From assembly GCF_900177665.1 (NCBI RefSeq), contig NZ_FXAW01000001.1:1007099-1071098 (forward strand): 64,000 bases of DNA, written 5' to 3'. Positions within the stretch are counted from its first letter, which is position 1, and each line of letters opens with the position of its first letter. The translations under genes and the position numbers were made by a program. This DNA comes from Marivirga sericea (lineage in GTDB: Bacteria; Bacteroidota; Bacteroidia; Cytophagales; Cyclobacteriaceae). The notes under the pieces are model-generated. The model saw nothing but the letters and a program-made list of their open reading frames with translations. It had not been told where the DNA came from and made no database searches. Below are positions 1 through 8,132 of this stretch, piece by piece.

Positions 1-2
1 AC

Positions 3-161
3 TCCAAAAAAGGATATACTGCTAAATTTCGTCCCTGGAAAATTCTACTGACAGAAAAATACGAAAGCAAAAAAGAAGCTATGCTTACAGAGAAACAATT
101 GAAATCAGCAAAAGGAAGAGATTATATTTGGGAAATTGTCCGCACAAAAATTAAACCCTAG
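3..161 (+). CDS. GIY-YIG nuclease family protein, C-terminal fragment (cut by window edge)
   Basis: An open frame runs in from the left edge and ends at a TAG. Its 52 residues contain KFRPW, then a helix with KKEAMLTEKQLKSAKGRDYIW, the usual second half of the small GIY-YIG (UPF0213/YhbQ-like) proteins; the catalytic N-terminal half lies outside the window. These are small putative endonucleases of unclear role that are common and often multicopy in Bacteroidota. The frame is followed at once by a tRNA-like sequence and a terminator, and a decayed copy of the same arrangement follows. Family call is fairly sure, function is not. Confidence 0.7.
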   Translation, partial: SKKGYTAKFRPWKILLTEKYESKKEAMLTEKQLKSAKGRDYIWEIVRTKIKP

Positions 162-164
162 ATA

Positions 165-252
165 AGTCCAGAATTGTGGCTCAGTTAGTTATAGCACAGG
201 ATTCTTATCCGCTAGCTAGCGGACGGCAGTTCAAATCTGCTTCTCGCTACCA
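165..252 (+). other. tRNA-like sequence (degenerate, probably non-functional)
   Basis: The stretch has a D-arm-like part (GGCTCAGTTAGTTATAGCAC), a T-arm-like part (GCAG-TTCAAAT-CTGC) and a 3' end CTCGCTACCA, so it is clearly tRNA-derived. No 5' strand matches the acceptor end, and the anticodon/variable region carries a perfect 16-base palindrome (208-223, core GCTAGCTAGC). I could not fold a normal anticodon arm. It sits directly behind a GIY-YIG frame. It is probably part of a GIY-YIG plus tRNA-tail module rather than a working tRNA. Confidence 0.5.
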
Positions 253-255
253 TTT

Positions 256-285
256 AAAGGCAACTTCGGTTGCCTTTTTTGTTTT
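256..285 (+). terminator. Rho-independent terminator after GIY-YIG/tRNA-like unit
   Basis: A perfect 9-bp stem (AAAGGCAAC / GTTGCCTTT) with a TTCG tetraloop is followed by a T-rich tract. It lies four bases after the tRNA-like sequence and would end transcription coming from the GIY-YIG frame. Confidence 0.85.
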
Positions 286-301
286 AACCAAATCGATGGC
301 A

Positions 302-561
302 ATGTTTAAGGGATACCTTCTTTACAACTCCACTCATCATCAAATTTAAATCGGATATACTTCTGACGTACCTAATTGAATGGAAATCCATAATACTTAT
401 TCCAAAAAAAGGATTTAGCGTTAAATTTAGACCTTGGGACATCCTATTCATTGAAGAGTATATAGCAAAAAAAGAGGCTATAATTAGAGAAAAACAAACT
501 CAAATCTGCAAAGGGAAGACAACACATCTGGGAAGTCGTCTATGAAAAGTATAAACTGTGA
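302..561 (+). pseudogene. Decayed GIY-YIG gene copy
   Basis: Reading with interruptions gives MFKGYLLYNSTHHQI, stop, IGYTSDVPN, stop, MEIHNTYSKK, then after a frameshift KGFSVKFRPWDILFIEEYIAKK, and after another shift LKSAKGRQHIWEVV. This follows the order of a GIY-YIG protein (IGYTSD core near the N-terminus, KFRPW, LKSAKGR...IWE) and its second half closely resembles the fragment at the left edge. At least two in-frame stops and two frameshifts make it a clear pseudogene. Confidence 0.8.
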
Positions 562-597
562 TTTACGTTTTCACTCAATTGCTTAGAATGCAGAACT

Positions 598-643
598 ATT
601 ACCTGCTAGCTAGCGGACGGCTCTAATCTGCATCTCGCTACCT
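598..643 (+). repeat. Second, partial copy of the tRNA-like tail
   Basis: The sequence CTGCTAGCTAGCGGACGG, then TCTAATCTGCATCTCGCTACC, repeats the 3' half of the tRNA-like stretch at 208-252 with several substitutions. It lies behind the decayed GIY-YIG copy just as the first lies behind the better-preserved copy, so gene and tail were duplicated together. Confidence 0.7.
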
Positions 644-675
644 TTTAAAGTGCGTATTACTTTTAAACAAAAAAA

Positions 676-702
676 AGGTGATGGATGGCACACTCATCAC
701 CT
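676..702 (-). terminator. Terminator of the TPR lipoprotein gene
   Basis: AGGTGATG and CATCACCT form an 8-bp stem around an 11-base loop, and on the minus strand the stem is followed by a run of T. It lies 21 bases past the stop of the minus-strand TPR gene. Confidence 0.8.
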
Positions 703-723
703 GATAGTCAATTCTGACAGCGC

Positions 724-1317
724 TTACTTACAATACTCATTAAACAACTCATCTGCTCCTTCATAACCAATATTTTTGGCCATTTTGATGTCATTGCACC
801 CACCCGCTTGATTTAAATGTAGTTTCAATGCACCTCTGTACAAATAAGCCTCAGCATTCTCTTTATCATTATTAATTGCAATATTGTAGTACTCCATCGC
901 ATTCTCAACTTTACCCGCTTTATGATTGGCTCTTGCTAATAAAGTGGCAGACTGAGACGAACTTTTGTTTAGTTTATAAGCTTTCTCAAATTGAAAAGCA
1001 GCATTTTCATAATCTTTCTCCCTGTAAAAATGCTTACCGTAACTTAAATATGCACCAATGTTTCTGGGATTGATTTTAATAACTTGTCTAAAATCTGCTA
1101 CTGCTTCTTCATACTGACCAAGCTCTTCATAAGCCCTTCCTCTATTGTAAAGTGCAATTTCATGGGTTGGCTTCATTTCTAGATGCTGATCATAAGCCTG
1201 AATAGCTTTTTCATAATCACCAGAGTTATAAAACTGATTTGCTTTTTCCAATTCATCCTTTTCCTGACAGGATAACATACAAATTGAACATAGTAATAGA
1301 ATAAATAAATACTTCAT
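724..1317 (-). CDS. TPR repeat lipoprotein
   Basis: A 197-aa protein with an N-terminal signal ending in a lipobox (CMLSC, about residues 13-17), so probably a lipoprotein. The rest is helical tetratricopeptide repeats, for example residues 24-57 (ANQFYNSGDYEKAIQAY) and 58-91 (GRAYEELGQYEEAVADFRQ), four to five in all. TPR proteins are scaffolds for protein-protein contacts; no enzyme domain is present. It is a single gene with its own terminator. The partner cannot be told from context. Confidence 0.8.
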   Translation of the reverse strand: MKYLFILLLCSICMLSCQEKDELEKANQFYNSGDYEKAIQAYDQHLEMKPTHEIALYNRGRAYEELGQYEEAVADFRQVIKINPRNIGAYLSYGKHFYREKDYENAAFQFEKAYKLNKSSSQSATLLARANHKAGKVENAMEYYNIAINNDKENAEAYLYRGALKLHLNQAGGCNDIKMAKNIGYEGADELFNEYCK

Positions 1318-1399
1318 TATGGATTAATATAAATTAAAAATGCAAAATTAATTTAATTGGTTTGAAATAACCATCTAAATACCAATTTCTTCAGTAAGT

Positions 1400-2251
1400 C
1401 TACTTACTCATATCAAAATTAATAGGGTATTTTATATTACGAAAAGAAGTGATCTCCAACCCACCGGAACCAACAGTGAGGTCAGCATTTATTTTTAAAG
1501 GGATTTTGTTGCTATCAGCAGAAAACCACGCCTGAATTGAATTCTCCCCATCGAAAATTTTTGTTTCAGGCATCACTGGAGTCACTTTATGCGCTCTAAC
1601 TTTACCTATTGGAAGTTCAAGAGTTTCATCTCCCAAATAAACGATTTGCAAATTATAGAAAGTGTCCTCAAAAAATGCAGGTACCGTAATGGTATCCTTA
1701 GGCATTAACTTATCAAAGTCGACAGATCTAAAATAAGCAAAACCGCTGATCAAATCCCGTACTTGAGGCGGAAATTGATAATACATAGGTTCCTTAAAAG
1801 TTTCATCATATTTTCCCATGCTCTTCACTTCTAGCATTTGAGAGTTATGATCATAATTAACAATTTCTGTCTTTCTATACCCTCCTTCTTTTATAAATCT
1901 GTAGGCCTGGTGAGGAATTAAAGAGGTTGTATCAATATACCCACCCCAGTGATCGTCAATTTTCGCCACCCAATCTACCATACCAGTAGTTTTAGCTCTG
2001 ACATCTACTTTGTAGGCGCCTCTATTATTAATTTTAAATGGATTCTTATGAACTTTAATCTGCCCTTTACCTACTGTTATAAAACTGTAATAGATTTTAT
2101 ATTCAATCTCTTCTCCCGCTTCAAAAGGAATTTTTTCTATAACTGGAAAATCTTCTTGCGGAATCTCAGTAAACAAATCTTCATAGTTTTTTTGACAAAT
2201 GGCAGAACCAATGAATAAACTAGAAAGAAAAAATAAGATCAACTTCTTCAT
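1400..2251 (-). CDS. DUF3108 family exported protein
   Basis: I chose the ATG giving MKKLILFFLSSLFIGSAICQ, a standard signal peptide; an upstream ATG would add 20 residues with no secretory character. The mature protein (about 283 aa in all) matches the DUF3108 family of Bacteroidota periplasmic proteins: an early FEAGEEIEYKIYYSF segment, a central FPPQVRDLISGFAYFRS segment, and a C-terminal WFSADSNKIPLKI stretch. The family is predicted to be beta-rich and has no established function. It is followed by the TPR lipoprotein on the same strand, 82 bases away, and preceded by dapD. Confidence 0.75.
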   Translation of the reverse strand: MKKLILFFLSSLFIGSAICQKNYEDLFTEIPQEDFPVIEKIPFEAGEEIEYKIYYSFITVGKGQIKVHKNPFKINNRGAYKVDVRAKTTGMVDWVAKIDDHWGGYIDTTSLIPHQAYRFIKEGGYRKTEIVNYDHNSQMLEVKSMGKYDETFKEPMYYQFPPQVRDLISGFAYFRSVDFDKLMPKDTITVPAFFEDTFYNLQIVYLGDETLELPIGKVRAHKVTPVMPETKIFDGENSIQAWFSADSNKIPLKINADLTVGSGGLEITSFRNIKYPINFDMSK

Positions 2252-2297
2252 AAGTAGACTACTTCTCAAATAGAATGCCAAAACATTTTTTGAACGA

Positions 2298-3113
2298 CTA
2301 TACTGCCACATTATTCTCCCGAAGAGCTGAATTTAAAGAAGTCTTTTTGTCGGTGCTTTCCTTCCTTTTTCCTATGATCAAAGCGCAAGGTACTTGATAT
2401 TCTCCTGCTGGAAATTTCTTGGTAAATGAGCCTGGAATTACAACGGATCGTTCAGGAACATAACCTATATGTTCTACCGGCTTTTCACCTGTTACATCAA
2501 TGATTTTAGAGCTAGCAGTCAAGGTAACATTGGCACCTAGTACAGCTTCTTTTCCGATCCTTACCCCTTCAACAATAATACAACGGGATCCTATAAATGC
2601 GTTATCTTCCACTATGACCGGGGCTGCCTGTACAGGCTCCAATACTCCACCAATTCCGACCCCTCCACTGAGGTGAACATTCTTCCCGATTTGTGCACAA
2701 CTACCAACCGTGGCCCAAGTATCTACCATAGTTCCGCTATCAACGTAGGCTCCAATATTTACATACGAAGGCATCATAACAACACCTGTATTTACAAAAG
2801 AACCATAGCGAGCTATTGCATGTGGAACAACGCGAACACCTAGTTTTTCATAACCTTTTTTTAGCTTAATTTTATCATGAAATTCAAAAGGACCAACATT
2901 TATCGTTTGCATTTTTTGAAGAGGGAAGTATAAGATGACCGCCTTTTTAATCCACTCATTTACCGTCCAATTTCCTGCACCATCTGGTTCAGCAACTCTG
3001 ATTTTCCCATGGTCTAATTCTTCAACCACAGTCTTTACGGCAATCTGCGTATCCTTATCTTTTAACAATTCTCTATTGTCCCAAGCCTTTTCAATAAATT
3101 CTTTAAATTCCAT
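2298..3113 (-). CDS. dapD: 2,3,4,5-tetrahydropyridine-2,6-dicarboxylate N-succinyltransferase
   Basis: DapD transfers a succinyl group from succinyl-CoA to tetrahydrodipicolinate in the succinylase branch of lysine and meso-diaminopimelate synthesis, feeding peptidoglycan and protein synthesis. The 271-aa length is that of the family. An N-terminal helical domain is followed by a left-handed beta-helix of hexapeptide repeats (about residues 105-215), including VNIGAYVDSGTMVDTWATVGS and GVGIGGVLEP. The ATG at 3113 fits the usual family start. It is divergent from a glycosyltransferase gene only 22 bases away, so the two promoters must overlap the coding regions or each other. Confidence 0.95.
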   Translation of the reverse strand: MEFKEFIEKAWDNRELLKDKDTQIAVKTVVEELDHGKIRVAEPDGAGNWTVNEWIKKAVILYFPLQKMQTINVGPFEFHDKIKLKKGYEKLGVRVVPHAIARYGSFVNTGVVMMPSYVNIGAYVDSGTMVDTWATVGSCAQIGKNVHLSGGVGIGGVLEPVQAAPVIVEDNAFIGSRCIIVEGVRIGKEAVLGANVTLTASSKIIDVTGEKPVEHIGYVPERSVVIPGSFTKKFPAGEYQVPCALIIGKRKESTDKKTSLNSALRENNVAV

Positions 3114-3135
3114 TTTCTGTTTATATCTTTATTCT

Positions 3136-4263
3136 GTGGATGATAAAATTAAAGTACTAATCGCTTCGGTTCTTAAACCAGCTGATGATGTTCGTTCTTG
3201 TTATAAGATTGGACAATCATTAGCGCAAACAAATAAATATGAGGTAAATATCATAGGCTTTGAATCAAAAAAGAAAGTTGAAAACGAAAATATTTTTTTA
3301 TATCCAATATTCAAATTTCAAAGAAACTCTTTTAAACGCTTGTATGCTCCTGTCAAAGTATTCAAAAAATATCTTAAATTAAAACCTCAACTCATCATCA
3401 TTAATACACCTGAATTACTGTGGGTTATGTTTCTAATCAAAATTTTATTTGGTACAAAAATTATCTACGATGTGCAGGAAAATTATCAATTTAACATAAG
3501 TCAAAACCAGATTTACAGAGGTCTCCCCAAATATCTTTTTAAGTATTACATCAAAATTACAGAAAGCTTATCAAGGTATTTTGTCGAAGGATTCCTCCTT
3601 GCTGAGGAGGTTTATGAACAACAGCTGAGTTTTATTCATCATAAACCATACATTAAGCTTCTAAATAAATCTATATTGTCCATAAAGCAGGAAATAGAAC
3701 CTCTCACTTTATCGAAAAATAATCCATTAAAATTTATTTACAGTGGAACTATAGGGGCAGAGTACGGGACACTTGATGCTATAGAATTATGTAAAAAAAT
3801 ACATTATTTTAATTCCAAAATCACTTTAATAATCATAGGCTATTCTGCTGATAGTAAATATCTTAAAATTATAGAAAAGGCAGTTAACAAGGTAGCATAC
3901 ATTAAATTAATCACGAATAATAAGCCAATTGCCCAATCTGCAATTATACAAGAAATCAAGAACTCTGATGTCGCACTACTTCCTTACCGGCTAAATCCAA
4001 ACCTTGCCGGACGTTTTCCTACCAAAATTTATGACTATTTAGCACTTCACATACCCATGATTATACCCCCTCATCCCGAATGGAAGTCATATCTTCATCA
4101 ATATAGTGCAGGTTTAACTGTCGACTTCAACACCCCTGACGTAGAAAGATTACAGAAAGAGTTACATAACAGTTCCTTCTTTGTTAATCGTCCAAAAGAA
4201 GAAATCCTTTGGAAAAGTCAGGAATCAGAATTACTACATTTCGTTGAAAAAATACTGTCTTAA
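3136..4263 (+). CDS. Glycosyltransferase, GT4-like (GT-B fold)
   Basis: About 375 aa if the GTG at 3136 is used (DDKIKVLIASVLKPADD); the open frame extends upstream into dapD, but that part is antisense shadow. The N-terminal half has the Rossmann-like IKVLIASV strand and LKPQLIIINTPELLWV, and the C-terminal half has PLKFIYSGTIGAEYGTLDAI and YLALHIPMIIPPHPEWKSYL, the pattern of GT-B glycosyltransferases. Sugar and acceptor cannot be read from sequence. It stands alone between dapD and the metal-transport operon. The start codon is the least certain part. Confidence 0.7.
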   Translation: MDDKIKVLIASVLKPADDVRSCYKIGQSLAQTNKYEVNIIGFESKKKVENENIFLYPIFKFQRNSFKRLYAPVKVFKKYLKLKPQLIIINTPELLWVMFLIKILFGTKIIYDVQENYQFNISQNQIYRGLPKYLFKYYIKITESLSRYFVEGFLLAEEVYEQQLSFIHHKPYIKLLNKSILSIKQEIEPLTLSKNNPLKFIYSGTIGAEYGTLDAIELCKKIHYFNSKITLIIIGYSADSKYLKIIEKAVNKVAYIKLITNNKPIAQSAIIQEIKNSDVALLPYRLNPNLAGRFPTKIYDYLALHIPMIIPPHPEWKSYLHQYSAGLTVDFNTPDVERLQKELHNSSFFVNRPKEEILWKSQESELLHFVEKILS

Positions 4264-4347
4264 TTTTTTTTTAGACAATCCTTAATTAGGCAAAAAAGCA
4301 TTATAAATCCATTTAAATGCAATGTTAATAATTTATTAAATTTATTT

Positions 4348-4361
4348 TTAGATTAATCTAA
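4348..4361 (+). promoter_or_regulatory. Palindromic operator, probable DtxR/MntR site
   Basis: TTAGATTAATCTAA is a perfect 14-base palindrome 33 bases before the DtxR-family regulator gene. Known DtxR and MntR sites have the same TTAG...CTAA ends, so this is probably the autoregulatory site through which metal-loaded repressor controls the whole metal-uptake operon. Confidence 0.6.
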
Positions 4362-4394
4362 TATTATTTTAACTTGCGTAAAATTTAAAGATAA

Positions 4395-5057
4395 ATGAAG
4401 AAACTGAGTTTTGCGGAGGAAAATTATTTAAAGGCCGTATACCATCTATCTAATGCAGGGGAATTTGATGTTACAACCAATTCTATTGCTGAAGAAATGG
4501 ATACGAAAGCTGCTTCCGTTTCGGACATGTTGCGTAGGCTGTCAGAAAAAGAAATGGTGGTTTATCGAAAATATCAAGGAGTGAAAATCTCTGAAAAGGG
4601 AAAAATTGCAGCTCTTCAAGTAATCAGAAAACACAGACTTTGGGAAGTGTTTTTAGTAGAAAAGTTAAAATTCAATTGGGATCAAGTACACGAAATTGCT
4701 GAGCAATTAGAGCATATAAAATCCCCCCTACTCATCCAAAGATTAGATGACTTTTTAGGACATCCAAAGTTCGATCCGCATGGCGATCCCATTCCTGATG
4801 AAAATGGATTATTCAAAGAAAAGCCACAAGTCCCTTTGGCGGAAGTTGAGATTTCAGGAGATGGAATTGTAGTCGCAGTGAAAGATACAAACTCCATGTT
4901 TTTACAACATTTAGATCGGATCGGAATTTACTTAGGAGCAAAAACAAAAGTCACAGAGAAAGTTGAGTTTGACGGCTCGATGGAAATCTTAGTTGACGGA
5001 AAAAACAAATTATTCATTAGTAAAGAAGTAGCAGAAAATGTATTGGTCACTCACTAA
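4395..5057 (+). CDS. DtxR/MntR-family metal-dependent transcriptional regulator
   Basis: A 220-aa regulator with three visible parts: an N-terminal winged helix (about 1-65; SIAEEMDTKAASVSDMLRRLSEKEMVVY), the metal-binding and dimerisation domain (about 70-140; RKHRLWEVFLVEKL, then EIAEQLEHI and HPKFDPHGDPIP), and a C-terminal FeoA/SH3-like domain (about 150-215). The family represses metal uptake when loaded with Mn(II) or Fe(II). It is the first gene of the metal-transport operon, overlaps the next gene by 20 bases, and has a palindrome of DtxR type upstream. Whether the metal is Mn, Fe or Zn cannot be decided. Confidence 0.88.
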   Translation: MKKLSFAEENYLKAVYHLSNAGEFDVTTNSIAEEMDTKAASVSDMLRRLSEKEMVVYRKYQGVKISEKGKIAALQVIRKHRLWEVFLVEKLKFNWDQVHEIAEQLEHIKSPLLIQRLDDFLGHPKFDPHGDPIPDENGLFKEKPQVPLAEVEISGDGIVVAVKDTNSMFLQHLDRIGIYLGAKTKVTEKVEFDGSMEILVDGKNKLFISKEVAENVLVTH

Positions 5058-5985
5058 AATATCACTCTTTTTTTTCATTCTTGTTCTCGCATTTTCATGT
5101 GCCCCGAACGAAAAAAAAACCGGGCAAACTTATATAGTTTGCACAACGGGCATGATCAAAGATGCAGTTGAAAACATAGTTGGGGACAAGGCTAAAATTG
5201 AAGCCTTGATGGGTCCGGGAGTAGACCCTCATTTGTACAAAGCTACCCAAGGTGATTTACAAAAATTGCAACAGGCAGATGTCATTGTTTATAACGGTTT
5301 GTTTTTAGAAGGCAAAATGGGAGAAATCCTTCAGAAGCTAAAAAGAAAAAAGACTGTAATTGCCATGGCAGAATTAGTGCCCAATGAAACTTATCTAAAT
5401 AATACAGAATTTCAAGGGGCTGTTGATCCTCATATTTGGTTTGATGTTGAATTATGGAAACAGGCCACTGAATTACTTAGTAATGAACTGGTCAAGAGTG
5501 ACAGTTCGAACCAAAATTACTATCGTTCTAATACTGAAAAATTCATCCTTCAATTGGATAGCCTTCACAAAGCTGTAGAGTATCAAACTAATCGAATTCC
5601 AGATAAAAAGCGGGTTTTAGTCACTGCCCATGATGCATTTGGTTATTTTGGAAGAGCTTATGATATAGAAGTAAGAGGTTTGCAGGGAATCTCCACACTT
5701 TCAGAGTTTGGCTTGCGAGATATTAGTAATTTGGTCGATTACATAACAACTAAAAATATCCCTGCTATTTATACTGAGACTTCAGTTTCTAAAAAAGCAA
5801 TTCAAGCCGTTTTAGAAGGGTGTAGAAGTCAGGGGCATGAGGTTGTCATTGGTGGAAGTTTATATTCTGACGCTATGGGAGAAGAAGGAACTTATGAAGG
5901 AACCTATATTGGTATGGTGGATTCAAACGTAAAAAAAATTGTCTCAGGATTAATATTGGATTCAAAAAAAGAAAAAAATGATTAA
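5038..5985 (+). CDS. Metal ABC transporter substrate-binding lipoprotein (ZnuA/MntA type)
   Basis: The 315-aa protein starts inside the regulator gene. It has a signal sequence ending in a lipobox (LAFSC near residue 21) and the cluster A-I (ZnuA/TroA) pattern: GVDPHLYKATQGD, VDPHIWFDVELW and a late TETSVSKKAI segment, giving two His plus acidic ligands. Such proteins bind Mn, Zn or Fe outside the inner membrane and deliver it to the permease. The long His-rich loop of many zinc-specific ZnuA proteins is absent, which mildly favours Mn or Fe. It overlaps the ATPase gene by 8 bases. Confidence 0.9.
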   Translation: MYWSLTKISLFFFILVLAFSCAPNEKKTGQTYIVCTTGMIKDAVENIVGDKAKIEALMGPGVDPHLYKATQGDLQKLQQADVIVYNGLFLEGKMGEILQKLKRKKTVIAMAELVPNETYLNNTEFQGAVDPHIWFDVELWKQATELLSNELVKSDSSNQNYYRSNTEKFILQLDSLHKAVEYQTNRIPDKKRVLVTAHDAFGYFGRAYDIEVRGLQGISTLSEFGLRDISNLVDYITTKNIPAIYTETSVSKKAIQAVLEGCRSQGHEVVIGGSLYSDAMGEEGTYEGTYIGMVDSNVKKIVSGLILDSKKEKND

Positions 5986-6763
5986 GCAAGTTGAGAATCC
6001 TATAATTGAAATACACGATCTTTCTGTTGCTTATGAACGCAAACCTGTGCTTTGGGATGTGGACTTAAGCCTACCTGAGGGACAGCTAATCGGAATAATT
6101 GGACCGAATGGTGCTGGTAAATCGACTCTATTGAAAGCAATAATGGGTCTGCTACCACTTAATAGCGGATACATTCAAATCAATGGGAAGCCTTTAGAGG
6201 AAATGCGCCACAAAATTAGTTATGTTCCGCAAAGAGAAAGCGTTGACTGGGACTTCCCTACTTCGGTGTATGAGGTTGTAATGATGGGAAGATACGGTCA
6301 GCTTGGGTTATTTAACAGGCCTAAAAAAGCTGATGCAGAGATTGTAATGGATAGCTTGAGAAAAGTAGGAATGGATGAATTTAAAAACCGCCAGATTTCG
6401 CAACTATCAGGAGGACAGCAGCAGAGAGTTTTCCTTGCACGTGCCTTGGCTCAGCAAGCTGATATCTATTTTATGGATGAACCTTTCGCTGGAGTTGATG
6501 CAGCCACAGAAAAGGCGATAATTAAGTTACTTGGAGAAATGTCTGCCCAAAATAAAACGGTTATCGTGGTGCATCATGATCTACAATCCGTTGCCAAATA
6601 CTTTGATTGGATCATATTATTAAATATGCGACTAGTGGCTTCGGGTCCTATCAATGAAGCTTTCACCCCTGAACTTTTACAAGAAACTTATGGCGGTAAA
6701 TTAACCTTATTGACTGAAATAAGCGACTTAATTCAGAAACATAGATTTCCAAACAGAGAATAA
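5978..6763 (+). CDS. Metal ABC transporter ATP-binding protein (MntB/ZnuC type)
   Basis: 261 aa with Walker A (GPNGAGKS, about residues 42-49), Q-loop (VPQRESVDWDFP), ABC signature (LSGGQQQR) and Walker B with catalytic Glu (ADIYFMDEP), followed by an H-loop (VVHHDLQS). The VDWDFP motif after the Q-loop is typical of metal-chelate (ZnuC/MntB/SitB) ATPases. It energises uptake through the permease encoded one base downstream. Both flanking genes overlap or abut it, so it is translated as part of the operon. Confidence 0.93.
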   Translation: MIKQVENPIIEIHDLSVAYERKPVLWDVDLSLPEGQLIGIIGPNGAGKSTLLKAIMGLLPLNSGYIQINGKPLEEMRHKISYVPQRESVDWDFPTSVYEVVMMGRYGQLGLFNRPKKADAEIVMDSLRKVGMDEFKNRQISQLSGGQQQRVFLARALAQQADIYFMDEPFAGVDAATEKAIIKLLGEMSAQNKTVIVVHHDLQSVAKYFDWIILLNMRLVASGPINEAFTPELLQETYGGKLTLLTEISDLIQKHRFPNRE

Positions 6764-6764
6764 T

Positions 6765-8057
6765 ATGTGGGAAAATGCACTTAGCTTTTTTGATTTCGAT
6801 GATACCAATGTGATTTACGTTTCATTAGGAACCATCATTTTGGGAGCAGGCGCTGCGGTGGTGGGGTCATTTACCTTTTTCAGGAAAAAAGCTTTGATTG
6901 GAGATGCTATTGCTCATGCCATTTTACCTGGTGTTTGTTTGGCTTTCATTCTAAGTGGCACCAAAAACTATTTCCTTTTAATTTCAGGGGCATTTTTCAC
7001 AGGGTGGTTATCGATTATTGCTGTTGATTACATCGTAAAGAAATCAAAAATCAAAGAAGATACTGCCATTGGCCTAATCTTGTCTGTGTTTTTTGGCGTT
7101 GGCATAATGCTACTTACATATATTCAGCAGTCAGGAAATGCTGCTCAAACTGGACTAGATTCATTTCTCTTTGGAAAAGCTGCAAGCATGCTAGCTCAAG
7201 ATGTAATTGTTTTTTCTGCAATTAGTATCATTCTAGTCTTTATGATTCTACTGTTTTACAAAGAACTAAAACTGATCACTTATGATAAAGATTTTGCGCA
7301 ATCCATAGGGTTGCCTGTTAAATGGATTGAATTTCTTTTGAGCTCCTTGACCGTCTTAGCAGTGGTTACTGGCATCCAGGCGGTAGGAGTAGTTTTGATG
7401 GCCGCTCTTTTGATCACCCCAACCGCAGCAGCTAAGTATTGGTCCGGGAGCTTATCTGTAATCTTAATACTAGCTGCTATTATTGGCGGATTTTCAGGTG
7501 TTTCAGGAGCATTTATAAGTTATATAGCTCCAAATATGCCCACTGGTCCATGGGTGGTGATGGTACTCTCCCTTTTTGCAATATTTTCTATTCTATTTGC
7601 CCCAAAGAAAGGCTATTTTTCTAGATTATTGCAGCAGCTAAAAAACAGAAAACAAATTCAAGATGAAAATATATTAAAAGCATTTCACCAAATAGCAGAG
7701 GCCGAAGACAATTTCGGAGAAGCTAAATCATTAGAAAAATTGAGAGAAAAAAGATATTATACTACTCGACTAATGAAAAGAATATTGCTTAGATTAAAAA
7801 GACAAGGATATTTAAGAAGAACGAAGGAAGGTTTTTTTCTTTCTGACTACGGGCAACGCAAGGCCGCCAGACTAGTCAAATTACATAGACTTTGGGAATT
7901 ATACCTTACTGAGTATTTGCGAATTGCACCTGACCATGTACATGAAGATGCGGATACTATAGAACATATCATAACACCCGAACTGGAGAAGCGACTAGAA
8001 GAAAAATTAGGATATCCTGAAGTAGATCCACACAATTCAAAAATACCGTACGATTAA
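6765..8057 (+). CDS. Metal ABC transporter permease fused to a C-terminal DtxR-like domain
   Basis: A 430-aa protein in two parts. Residues about 1-285 are a ZnuB/MntC-type permease of the ABC-3 family with eight or so membrane segments (ALIGDAIAHAILPGVCLAF; the conserved AVGVVLMAALLITPTAAA). Residues about 295-430 are soluble: a winged-helix-like part (TTRLMKRILLRLKRQGYLRRTKEG) and a DtxR metal-binding/dimerisation part (ARLVKLHRLWELYLTEYL, HEDADTIEHI, LGYPEVDPHNSKIP) that parallels the regulator at the start of the operon. The fusion is intact, with no stop or frameshift at the junction. It could sense cytoplasmic metal and gate the transporter; this is inference. Confidence 0.88.
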   Translation: MWENALSFFDFDDTNVIYVSLGTIILGAGAAVVGSFTFFRKKALIGDAIAHAILPGVCLAFILSGTKNYFLLISGAFFTGWLSIIAVDYIVKKSKIKEDTAIGLILSVFFGVGIMLLTYIQQSGNAAQTGLDSFLFGKAASMLAQDVIVFSAISIILVFMILLFYKELKLITYDKDFAQSIGLPVKWIEFLLSSLTVLAVVTGIQAVGVVLMAALLITPTAAAKYWSGSLSVILILAAIIGGFSGVSGAFISYIAPNMPTGPWVVMVLSLFAIFSILFAPKKGYFSRLLQQLKNRKQIQDENILKAFHQIAEAEDNFGEAKSLEKLREKRYYTTRLMKRILLRLKRQGYLRRTKEGFFLSDYGQRKAARLVKLHRLWELYLTEYLRIAPDHVHEDADTIEHIITPELEKRLEEKLGYPEVDPHNSKIPYD

Positions 8058-8132
8058 TACTTAATAGTAAAACATATATACTGTTGATACGATTAGATAA
8101 TATGAAGACTTGAAATTTAAAAATACAAAATC

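Noticed and set aside
165-252. Functional tRNA-Lys (a CTT triplet sits in the would-be anticodon loop)
   Set aside because: No acceptor 5' strand pairs with the 3' end, and the anticodon stem cannot form with a 7-base loop because of the palindrome.
2935-3135. N-terminal extension of the glycosyltransferase into dapD
   Set aside because: The segment is antisense to dapD and has no glycosyltransferase character; the GTG at 3136 directly precedes the conserved IKVLIASV strand.
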